NCBI GenBank assembly: GCA_905234765.1
Contig: CAJOIF010000077.1
Location: 1 to 7,115, forward strand
From: an uncultured Bacteroidales bacterium
GTDB lineage: Bacteria > Bacteroidota > Bacteroidia > Bacteroidales > F082
Direction of reading: 5' to 3'
DNA length: 7,115 nucleotides
Shown here: positions 1-5,802 of the stretch, one piece after another
Layout: every line of letters begins with the position of its first letter
Position numbering within the stretch: position 1 is the first letter of the stretch
Program-made: the position numbers and the translations under genes
Notes under the pieces: generated by a model
What the model was told of the DNA's origin: nothing
Database searches by the model: none
Seen by the model: only the letters and a program-made list of their open reading frames with translations

Positions 1-2
1 TG

Positions 3-35
3 CAAAGTTAAATCTTGCCCCAAGGGACGAGTCAA
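3..35 (-). promoter_or_regulatory. Putative Bacteroidota-type promoter reading leftward out of the window
   Basis: The minus strand reads TAACTTTG at 10-3, a full match to the Bacteroidota -7 consensus TAnnTTTG. A TTG triplet lies 22 bases upstream (35-33), near the usual place of the -33 element. It would drive a gene beyond the left edge that is not visible here. It lies just downstream of the TfoX-like remnant's stop codon, so it marks the start of a separate transcription unit. It is a motif match only. Confidence 0.45.
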
Positions 36-48
36 GAGAAAAATTCAT

Positions 49-267
49 TTATTTCATTTTTTTCTTTTTCGGCTTCGGCTGTGGCAATGCCTTACAGGTC
101 TCGCGAACAAGTGCTGACAAATAATCGCGGTCGTCCACATCTTCGATGAAGAAGTAGTCTTTCGCGCCGTCATAAGGGGGACGCATTTCGACGCTACGCA
201 GCAACGAGCGGCCAGCCTCAGTTGGTTTCAGGTAGAAGCGGTTGTCGCAGATGAGGCCAAAGATGGC
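49..267 (-). pseudogene. TfoX/Sxy-family protein, C-terminal remnant lacking the N-terminal half
   Basis: Translating the minus strand from the codon right after the permease stop gives 72 residues beginning AIFGLICDNRFYLKPTEAGR and ending in a lysine-rich tail before TAA (51-49). The order IFGLICDNRF, KPTEAGR, RPPYDGAKDYFF, DVDDRDYL and the PQPKPKKKK tail is the hallmark of the TfoX N-terminal domain family, small proteins of about 105-115 residues. In that family the IFGL strand lies near residue 37-40, so roughly the first 37 residues are missing. No ATG with a usable upstream region opens the frame; an internal Met at codon 183-185 would give only 45 residues. The remnant is in frame with the permease gene, separated only by its TAG. 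I call it a decayed gene or the product of a deletion. Family assignment is from memory of the motif order, not a search. Confidence 0.72.
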
Positions 268-1479
268 CTATTGCCGCTTCGCCTCATAGCCGATGTCAGT
301 GATGGCCTTGATGACGGCCTCATCGGTGATGTCGCCTTTGACGGTGGCGGTACCAGCGGCGAGGTCAACAGTCACTTCATCGATGCCCTGCAAGCCTTGC
401 AGGGTCTTTTCCACATTGGCACGGCAGTGGTTGCACATCATGCCGTCCACTTTGAACACTCTTGTTTCCATAGTCTTATCTTTTTTCTTTGGTACAAATC
501 TCATAATGAGCGCATAGACCAGCAGGCAGCCCAAAACGATGCTGCAAATCACGTTGAACAAGGCCGGCGTGGCATGGCAGCAGGCGTGAGTCAGCACCAG
601 ATGAGAGGTGAACCACTCACGAGGCAGCAGGTAATCCACACCCAAGCCGAAGGCAAAGGCACCCAAGGTGATCGACAGCAGATAGAGCCACAGCGTCTTC
701 CGCCCCAGCACCTTGCGGATGACCAGGATGGAAGCCATGTTGGAGGCTGGCCCTGCCATCAGCAGGACGAGTGCCGCACCGGGCGTGATGCCTTTGAGCA
801 TCAGCGCGACGGCAATCGGGATGGAACCCGTGGCGCACACATACATCGGGATAGAGATAGCCAGCATCACCAGCATGCTCAGGATGGGCGTGTCGGCAAA
901 ACGCAGGAAGAAATCGTCGGGCACGAAAACCGTGATCAGTCCCGCGATGACCAAGCCCAGCACGAGCCATCGGCCGATGTCCTGGATCATGTCCACAAAA
1001 CCATATCGCAAAGCCTCCAGACACTTCTGCCAAAAACTGAGTTTCGGCTTGTCTTCAGCCTGCTTTTGTACGGCTTCGTTGGGCTCATTGCGCGTGGCCA
1101 TAGTCACTACGCCACCACCAAACAAAGCCGTGACAAGCGCCGCCACAGGTCGCAGGATAGCGAAGGGAACGCCCAACAACGAAGCCGTGGCCAAGATGGA
1201 ATCGACACCCGTTTGTGGCGTGGCAATCAGGAACGAGGTGGTGGCACCTTTCGAGGCCCCTTCTTTCCGCAGCGACATGGCCGTAGGGATTACGCCGCAA
1301 GAGCAGAGCGGAAGCGGCACCCCGAGAATCGCCGCCCAAATGACGCTGCTGAAGCTGTTTTTGCCAAGATAACGCCGATACAGGCTGGCTGGCACAAACG
1401 AGTGCAACAGTCCCGCAAAAGCGAATCCCAGCAACAGATACGGCGACATCTCATTGACTAAAGCCCAAATTTCACGCAT
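268..1479 (-). CDS. SO_0444-like Cu/Zn efflux permease with C-terminal heavy-metal-associated (HMA) domain
   Basis: This 403-residue inner-membrane protein belongs to the COG0701/DUF318 permease superfamily and most resembles the SO_0444 family of Cu/Zn efflux transporters. About eight or more hydrophobic segments are visible (near residues 11-30, 45-65, 94-128, 168-187, 196-222, 232-256, 262-284 and 305-328). The conserved PLPLCSCGVIP motif lies at residues 55-65, and SFLIATPQTGVDS at 82-94 fits the family. Further candidate metal ligands are the MYVC segment ending at Cys215 and a Cys/His cluster HACCHA at 298-303. After a basic linker, residues about 338-403 form an HMA domain with GMMCNHC (Cys349, Cys352), which could collect or deliver the metal. 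The ATG at 1479 is preceded by AGAAGGA about 8 bases upstream and by a good promoter, which supports this start. Substrate choice between Cu, Zn and other soft metals is inferred. It ends in TAG, directly abutting the TfoX-like remnant. Confidence 0.88.
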   Translation of the reverse strand: MREIWALVNEMSPYLLLGFAFAGLLHSFVPASLYRRYLGKNSFSSVIWAAILGVPLPLCSCGVIPTAMSLRKEGASKGATTSFLIATPQTGVDSILATASLLGVPFAILRPVAALVTALFGGGVVTMATRNEPNEAVQKQAEDKPKLSFWQKCLEALRYGFVDMIQDIGRWLVLGLVIAGLITVFVPDDFFLRFADTPILSMLVMLAISIPMYVCATGSIPIAVALMLKGITPGAALVLLMAGPASNMASILVIRKVLGRKTLWLYLLSITLGAFAFGLGVDYLLPREWFTSHLVLTHACCHATPALFNVICSIVLGCLLVYALIMRFVPKKKDKTMETRVFKVDGMMCNHCRANVEKTLQGLQGIDEVTVDLAAGTATVKGDITDEAVIKAITDIGYEAKRQ

Positions 1480-1505
1480 GGTTGCAATCCTTCTAAAACT
1501 GGATG

Positions 1506-1513
1506 CAAAGGTA
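1506..1513 (-). promoter_or_regulatory. Promoter -7 element of the permease gene
   Basis: The minus strand reads TACCTTTG followed by CA, matching the Bacteroidota TAnnTTTG consensus. It lies 26 bases before the permease ATG, so transcription would start close to 1500 with a short leader. A TTG at 1531-1529 is 15 bases upstream, which is closer than usual for a -33 element. The motif starts about ten bases after the TAA of the micro-ORF reading frame, so the permease can be transcribed on its own. Confidence 0.6.
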
Positions 1514-1522
1514 CGAAAATGA

Positions 1523-1643
1523 TTAATTCAATGCTTCGGCAGCCTTTTTCATCACACGCTCGGCCAGTCGCATGTGCAGCACCCAAAATGAACAAGGCCA
1601 GATAAGCGATGGCCATAAGGAAGACTTTTAATACTGTTTTCAT
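1523..1643 (-). pseudogene. Micro-ORF for a single-span membrane peptide, apparently frameshifted
   Basis: From the ATG at 1643 the minus strand encodes a basic start and a strongly hydrophobic segment, MKTVLKVFLMAIAYLALFIL. Read straight on, the frame loses any protein-like character and runs through the permease promoter into the permease start (stop at 1458). If one base is skipped near the GGG run at about 1583-1585, it continues VLHMRLAERVMKKAAEALN and stops at TAA (1525-1523), just before that promoter. The joined product of about 39 residues, one membrane helix plus a basic amphipathic helix, is a sensible small inner-membrane protein. A near-consensus promoter (AACCTTTG at 1670-1663) lies 19 bases upstream. 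I recognise no family. It may be a decayed gene, a one-base sequence error, or a chance frame. Confidence 0.35.
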
Positions 1644-1662
1644 TGGTTGAGAACAAACGCCG

Positions 1663-1690
1663 CAAAGGTTCTTGTGTGATGCATGGGCAA
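1663..1690 (-). promoter_or_regulatory. Weak promoter candidate before the micro-ORF
   Basis: The minus strand has AACCTTTG at 1670-1663, one base off TAnnTTTG, with TTG at 1690-1688, a spacing of 17 bases. It sits 19 bases before the micro-ORF ATG and after the terminator of the preceding unit, so a promoter is expected around here. It is a motif match with one mismatch. Confidence 0.3.
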
Positions 1691-1722
1691 TTCATGATGG
1701 AGTTTCGGAGGAAACAGAGGTG

Positions 1723-1767
1723 AAGAAAACAAATCCGCCATTCAAGCTTTCGCTCGAATGGCGGATT
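1723..1767 (-). terminator. Intrinsic (rho-independent) terminator of the leftward sigma-to-redoxin unit
   Basis: The segments 1732-1743 (AATCCGCCATTC) and 1756-1767 (GAATGGCGGATT) are perfectly complementary over 12 bp. After one mismatch the stem can extend by three pairs (AGC with GCT) around a TTTC loop. On the minus strand the hairpin is followed by TTGTTTTCTT, the expected U-rich run. It begins 21 bases after the stop codon of the T9SS redoxin gene. The plus side has no T-run, so the terminator acts on leftward transcription only. Confidence 0.88.
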
Positions 1768-1788
1768 GTTCACTATAAACCTTAAAAC

Positions 1789-2887
1789 TTACTTGTGCAC
1801 AATCACCAAGCGTTGCGTGTTACCGTTGCTTGTCCTGATGAAGTAGATGCCTTCTTGGTACTTGGCAGTCGGGATCACTAATTGCGACTCGTCGGTGTAG
1901 AAAGTCTCGACTTTCTGCCCGACTACATTGTAAAGGCTTACCACGCCAAAGTTTTCGCCTTGGAGGGTTACGCTTTCGTTGGCGGGATTTGGGAACAGGG
2001 TCAACGTCGTGCTGTTTTCATCGATGCCGACGGTCATCTCGTAAACGATGTCGACCTCGAAGTTGCCCGCCGAGGTGTTGACATACATCTTTCCTTCGAA
2101 ATTCTCCTTCACAGGAACGTCGACAAAAACTTCCACGGTGGCGGTTTGTCCAGCGGCGACAGTCATGCCCTCGGTGACATCTTGACCTTCATACATGCAT
2201 TGTAATGCAAAGATGGGGTCGGCAGTGAAGGTATTGACAGTAACGTCTTCAGCGGTCATATTGGAGATGGTCAGTTGGCCAGGCTGGTAGGTCTCACCAT
2301 CGTTGTAGATGTGCAAGGTCTGCGGGTTGACGGTCAGTGTGCCCGTGCAATCGTGAGGTTGCAGGCCATTTTGCTGCATGGCATTGACCACATCTTGTGC
2401 CGAGAAGGGGTAGAGGTCAAGCAGGCCACGGATGGGAATGCTACGGTCAGGCATAATGAGGACGAGGGTAGGACAGGCCATGATGCCATAAAGGTCGAAG
2501 ACCTCGTTGCCGCCACCATCCCTACCGACGGTGGGGAACTCAACGCCATATTCGTTGGCCCATTGCTGGCAGACGGCATCGCTGTCGATGTATGAGATCT
2601 CGATATAAAACACATCGTGCATATTGCAGCCCATTTGGGTATAAGAACCTGTGATGTAAGGCGAAATCTGCTGACATTGGCCGCAGGTGTAGAAGAAGAA
2701 GTCGATGAAGACGGCTTGACCGCGGTCAAGGATCTCGAAGAGGTTGTAGGTCTGTCCGTGGCAGTCGGTGACGGTGAAGTCGACGGCCTCAGTGAGGTTG
2801 GTCTGTTGTGCGCGAAGACCTACTCCAAAGAGCAGGAACGCGAGGAGAATGTAGTATCTTTCTAAGGTTATACTTCAATTTTTTCAT
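1789..2887 (-). CDS. Secreted thioredoxin-fold protein with T9SS type A sorting domain (frameshift near its start)
   Basis: The open frame runs from 2874 down to TAA at 1791-1789. Its first ATG (2634) falls just past the active site, so the true start lies upstream. In frame it reads YYILLAFLLFGVGLRAQ, a signal-peptide core, but with no ATG. An ATG at 2887 in the next frame supplies MKKLKYNLRK; skipping one base near 2858-2860 joins them into a protein of about 365 residues. In that numbering the order is: signal peptide 1-27; thioredoxin-like domain about 30-165 with CGQC at 68-71 and an ACPT segment where the cis-Pro loop is expected; an Ig-like beta domain about 170-275; and a T9SS domain at 295-365 starting LFPNPANESV and ending RLVIVHK. 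The likely role is a surface or secreted thiol-disulfide protein. It is last in its unit, before a terminator. The frameshift may be a real lesion or a sequence error; the body is intact. Confidence 0.8.
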
Positions 2888-2961
2888 TAGCTATAAGCCG
2901 TCAGCCCTCAGCTTGGTAGCACGGTGGCTGATAGCTGATGGCTGACTGCTGATAGCTATAT
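2888..2961. repeat. Imperfect inverted repeat built from 7-bp GCTGATA-like units
   Basis: The arms 2888-2906 and 2940-2958 can pair over 19 bp with two mismatches. The right side is also a tandem array: GCTGATA (2927), GCTGATG (2934), GCTGACT (2941), GCTGATA (2948) and a partial GCTATAT (2955). The left arm holds the complementary units (TATAAGC, CGTCAGC, CCTCAGC). It fills most of the 97-base gap between the T9SS gene ending at 2985 and the redoxin ATG at 2887, which it abuts directly. No T-run follows on the minus strand, so it is not a standard terminator. It may be an intergenic repeat family or an RNA hairpin at the start site. Confidence 0.75.
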
Positions 2962-2984
2962 TAGTAAACTCAAAAAACGCATTA

Positions 2985-3857
2985 TTATTGTTTAGAGACG
3001 AGTTTTACGCTCTCGCCGTTTTCAGTGGTCACACGCACCATATAAACACCCGCTTGATAGGAGCTCATGTCGAGGGTGGTCATGTTTCCGTCGGCTTTGC
3101 TGTCGTAAACCACCTGGCCGAGCGTGTTCATCACCGTGATGTGATTAATGCCCGGAGCAGCGATATTCACATTGCCAGTGGTGGGATTGGGATACACGGC
3201 GACAGATTCGTTGCTTTCATTAATCCAGTCGTAGCCGTCCACATAAACCCATGCCAGCCAACTGTAGGCCTCGCTGCTGACAGAGGCCACGTCCATCCAG
3301 CCATAGCCATCGATGCCAAGCCAACGGCTGTTGGGGTTGCCCACATCGGCAACGGCAGGAGCAGGATATTGGATGGAGCCGTCATGGTAGAAGGTCAACC
3401 AGATGTTTTGTGTGCCGTCGATCTCAACAGGCGTGTCGAGTCTGAAGGTGACAACATCGCCGACCGTACCAGTGATTTCGAACTGTTGCGTCGAAACCAA
3501 AGTTTGTGGAGCAGTATCGCCGCCAAGATAGAAGTTGACGGTGTAGGTGGTGGCAAATTGCTCTTCGCCTGCATCTAAGAAACCAAACTGGGTGAAGGAG
3601 CAACCCTTGTACTCGCTCAACAGTTCAGCCGGAAACATATACCCCCAGTTGAAGGGCATGCCGATACCGATGATTTGAGGTGAAGAATAGTCGCCGACGT
3701 ACGAGAACCAAGAACCTTCGGAAGGCAGTTGGTCTTGTGGGATCATAATGTTGTTCATTTCGATGGCTTTCAGTTGGATGTCGCCACGGTTTTGTGCCTG
3801 TGTCATGCCAATCATGGCAAAAGTGCACAACAGAAGGAAAAATACATGTTTTTTCAT
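2985..3857 (-). CDS. Secreted beta-rich protein with T9SS type A sorting domain
   Basis: The 290 residues begin with a clear signal peptide (MKKHVFFLLLCTFAMIGMTQAQ, cleavage likely near residue 21). The middle, about 45-205, is a beta-sandwich-like region with aromatic and Gly-rich strands (FTQFGFLDAG, NIWLTFYHDG, GYGWMDVA). This resembles uncharacterised modules in other Bacteroidales secreted proteins, but I cannot name the family. Residues about 218-290 are the sorting domain: VYPNPTTGNV, then MNTLGQVVYDSKADGN, then YQAGVYMVRV and a basic end. The protein should cross the inner membrane by Sec and the outer membrane by T9SS, then be released or anchored on the surface. No catalytic motif is visible. 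It starts 23 bases after the lipoprotein stop, without a Shine-Dalgarno site, so it probably belongs to the sigma-factor unit. The ATG choice is supported by the signal peptide. Confidence 0.82.
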   Translation of the reverse strand: MKKHVFFLLLCTFAMIGMTQAQNRGDIQLKAIEMNNIMIPQDQLPSEGSWFSYVGDYSSPQIIGIGMPFNWGYMFPAELLSEYKGCSFTQFGFLDAGEEQFATTYTVNFYLGGDTAPQTLVSTQQFEITGTVGDVVTFRLDTPVEIDGTQNIWLTFYHDGSIQYPAPAVADVGNPNSRWLGIDGYGWMDVASVSSEAYSWLAWVYVDGYDWINESNESVAVYPNPTTGNVNIAAPGINHITVMNTLGQVVYDSKADGNMTTLDMSSYQAGVYMVRVTTENGESVKLVSKQ

Positions 3858-3880
3858 GTGAATTGAATTTGATGAATGGT

Positions 3881-4690
3881 TTATTTGTAATTGATAATCA
3901 TGTCTTCGCTAATGTGAGCAATGATGGTGTTGCATTCCTCTTGGTCGTCATAGAAGAAGAGCCATAAGGCGCGTTCCTCGTTGTCGGCAGCGGTGATATA
4001 GCCTATGTGACCGTGAGTTTGTGCATCGTCCATGATGCTGTGGTTCCAGTCTTTTTGCTGTTGCAGGTCAGGATCAGGAATCGTATTGGGATGGAGCCTT
4101 TCGTCGATCATCCCGACGACAAGGGAGCGTGCGACATTCAGAATGTAGTCGTCGTAGGAATTCCCTGTGCCTTCCTGTTCTATCTCGCCTTGACCGATGA
4201 TGAAGGCGGTGTTGGGCAGCAACGAGTCGGGGGCCTGGAAACTGTTCATGACTTCGCGCATCTTGTCGGCAACGATGTGCGTGAACCGCTCTATGTCTTT
4301 TTCGGGGATTTGGCTAATGTCGGTCACGGTGTCGAAGATGGCGTCGTCCAAGAAATCGGTCTCGATGCCGACACCTATCATAAGAGGATTGTCGTCGGTT
4401 GGGCAATGGAATGCCGTGGAGTCGTATGACATGAAACCGAAATCCCATTTCAGGGCCTCCCAGTCCGGTTCATTGTCGGCTTGCAGCATCAAGGCGTCGA
4501 TGCACTTTCCGTTGACGGATAAGTCGCCGAGATAGGCCACGGTGAGGTTGGCATTGTCGGCATACTTGCAGTACAATTCCATCGCAGCCTTTTGGCAGGG
4601 TGTTTTCTCTGGGGATGCAGTCCTTTCCTTGCAGGCTGACAGCCCCAAGGCAAGGAGTACGGCGAAATATGGAATAAGGCTTTTCATCAT
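3881..4690 (-). CDS. Putative lipoprotein of unknown function
   Basis: The 269-residue product starts with two Met codons, a hydrophobic stretch and a lipobox, LSAC, with the lipidated Cys at residue 20, so it is a predicted lipoprotein. The residues after the Cys (KERT) lack the acidic run used as a surface-export signal in many Bacteroidota lipoproteins, so a periplasm-facing location is the default guess. The mature part is acidic and soluble, with no membrane segment and no motif I recognise. Three Cys follow in the first hundred residues. The gene starts 12 bases after the stop of the probable anti-sigma gene and ends 23 bases before the T9SS gene, so it is almost certainly co-transcribed. 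An accessory sensor or a target of the sigma system is possible but not shown by the sequence. Confidence 0.75.
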   Translation of the reverse strand: MMKSLIPYFAVLLALGLSACKERTASPEKTPCQKAAMELYCKYADNANLTVAYLGDLSVNGKCIDALMLQADNEPDWEALKWDFGFMSYDSTAFHCPTDDNPLMIGVGIETDFLDDAIFDTVTDISQIPEKDIERFTHIVADKMREVMNSFQAPDSLLPNTAFIIGQGEIEQEGTGNSYDDYILNVARSLVVGMIDERLHPNTIPDPDLQQQKDWNHSIMDDAQTHGHIGYITAADNEERALWLFFYDDQEECNTIIAHISEDMIINYK

Positions 4691-4702
4691 CTTTAGGTTT
4701 TG

Positions 4703-5104
4703 TTATTTAAAGGCTTTGTTGGCCAGCGACATGATGTCTTGTGCCGAGCAGCCGTTGTTGCACACGAAGTGGATGGTTTGGCTTTCCACCGTCACTTCCT
4801 CGGCCACGGGAAGTCCGTCGTTGGATTGGCTGATGTGGGTCAGCCCGATGATGGCCACGCCAATCACAATGCTGGCTGCAGCTGCGTAGGGTATCCAGCG
4901 TCTGTTGCGGTGCAATGGGAGAGGGGTGACATTCACTTCTGAAACGACAGGGGCTTGTTGCGCCTTTTCAGCCCAATTCAGAAAAGTTTTGTCGTCAGGT
5001 ACTGACTTTTCGGCTCGCTCTTCCCACTGCTGGCGGTGCCGCCATTGGGTTTCGAAATCGTTTTGCTGTGTGCTTTGACGCGGTGTTTTTATATTGTCTT
5101 TCAT
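4703..5104 (-). CDS. Single-span membrane protein, probable anti-sigma factor
   Basis: The 133 residues divide into a polar, Gln/Glu-rich N-terminal half (1-66) with two short helix-like stretches, a basic patch (HRNRR) and one membrane helix (about 70-90, IPYAAAASIVIGVAIIGLTH). A C-terminal tail of about 43 residues follows, ending in IHFVCNNGCSAQDIMSLANK. The basic patch before the helix puts the N-terminus in the cytoplasm and the tail in the periplasm. This topology, the position 2 bases behind an ECF sigma gene, and the size fit an anti-sigma factor that holds the sigma at the membrane. The tail carries two Cys in CNNGC (115 and 119), which could respond to redox state or metal; that is inference. 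No canonical zinc-binding anti-sigma HxxxCxxC motif is present, so the family remains unassigned. Confidence 0.65.
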   Translation of the reverse strand: MKDNIKTPRQSTQQNDFETQWRHRQQWEERAEKSVPDDKTFLNWAEKAQQAPVVSEVNVTPLPLHRNRRWIPYAAAASIVIGVAIIGLTHISQSNDGLPVAEEVTVESQTIHFVCNNGCSAQDIMSLANKAFK

Positions 5105-5106
5105 TG

Positions 5107-5640
5107 CTATAGATTGTTTTCTCTGTCGTACATTTTCTTTAGTGTCCGCTTGAGTCGGGCGATGCGCATGGCTATGGCACCCACCGTACTGTCGGTCATT
5201 TCGGCGATTTCCTTGTAGGAGAAGCCATCGAGGAAGGCTCTGATAACAACGCCGCTTTCTTCAGGCATTGTCTCAATAAGTTGTTGCAGTTGCTGGTAGC
5301 TGTCGTTGCTTGGCCCGTCGTCTTTTGTATCCTCATTTTCCGTTTCGATGGGCTCCGTTTGCGGACTTCTGACGTCTTTGCGTCGAAGCATCAACATGGT
5401 GTTGGTGGCAACGCGCCACACCCAGGTTTTTTCCGAGCTACGTCCCTCGAAGCTTTTGAAGCTTCATAGGTTCATGATCACTTCTTGGACGCAGTCTTCA
5501 GTGTTCCAAGCGCTCCCGAGTCTATAGTCGGAACAGATATGCCAAATCATAGCCTTGTGACGAAGTATCAAGGCATTGAATTCAGCATGACTGGTTTCGA
5601 TGCGGCTTTTTTCGGCCTCTTGTGACTCGGAAGATGCCAT
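5107..5640 (-). pseudogene. ECF-type RNA polymerase sigma factor interrupted by an in-frame TGA
   Basis: One frame from ATG 5640 to TAG 5109-5107 encodes a complete ECF sigma factor of about 177 codons, broken once by TGA at 5466-5464. Before the stop, residues about 20-58 are sigma region 2 (FNALILRHKAMIWHICSDYR, then NTEDCVQEVIMNL). After it the frame continues SFKSFEGRSSEKTWVWRVATNT, then a charged linker and region 4 with the helix-turn-helix FSYKEIAEMTDSTVGAIAMR. In relatives the residue after the NL pair is usually Trp (NLW), so the lesion is most simply TGG to TGA. Translation from the internal ATG at 5421 would give only the last 104 residues, region 4 without region 2, unlikely to work alone. 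The downstream genes look intact, which argues for a very recent mutation, read-through, or a sequence error. Confidence 0.83.
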
Positions 5641-5669
5641 TTTTATTGTGTCTTTTGATGGTTTAGTTG

Positions 5670-5677
5670 CAAAAGTA
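5670..5677 (-). promoter_or_regulatory. Promoter -7 element of the sigma-factor unit
   Basis: The minus strand reads TACTTTTG, a match to TAnnTTTG, 29 bases before the sigma-factor ATG at 5640. No clear TTG is visible at the -33 position. The leader is A-rich with no Shine-Dalgarno site, as is common in Bacteroidota. If the sigma factor is autoregulated, as many ECF factors are, a second promoter type could overlap here; I cannot see one. Confidence 0.5.
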
Positions 5678-5692
5678 GATTGAAAAATAACG

Positions 5693-5700
5693 TCACTTTG
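5693..5700 (+). promoter_or_regulatory. Weak promoter candidate for the LRR surface-protein gene
   Basis: TCACTTTG on the plus strand is one base off TAnnTTTG and lies 102 bases before the chosen ATG at 5803. The leader between is AT-rich, with two copies of TTTTTCCCC and no strong hairpin. It overlaps the upstream part of the divergent sigma promoter, so the two could be jointly controlled. Motif evidence is weak. Confidence 0.25.
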
Positions 5701-5802
5701 CGTTTTTTCCCCAATAAAATGAATTTTTTTCTTGCAGCTGTTATTTTTCCCCGTTTTTATGCACCTAAGGAAACGTTAACATTATCACTAATAATTGCAA
5801 TT

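Noticed and set aside
271..1461. A 396-codon open frame on the plus strand opposite the permease
   Set aside because: Its product is rich in His, Gln and Arg with no domain; it is the mirror of a strongly coding minus-strand gene with clear family motifs.
2334..2729. A 131-codon minus-strand frame overlapping the redoxin gene
   Set aside because: Ser/Thr-rich out-of-frame shadow; the overlapping frame carries the CGQC thioredoxin motif and continues into the T9SS domain.
2888..2961. The inverted repeat as a rho-independent terminator
   Set aside because: No T-run follows the stem on the minus strand; the start codon follows instead. The plus side has only scattered A/T and no upstream plus-strand gene.
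2888..2961. The heptamer array as a CRISPR array
   Set aside because: Units are 7 bp with no spacers, and no cas genes are nearby.
5680..5802. N-terminal extension of the LRR protein from ATG 5680
   Set aside because: It would place about 41 unrelated residues ahead of a clean signal peptide starting at 5803 and would overlap the sigma promoter region.
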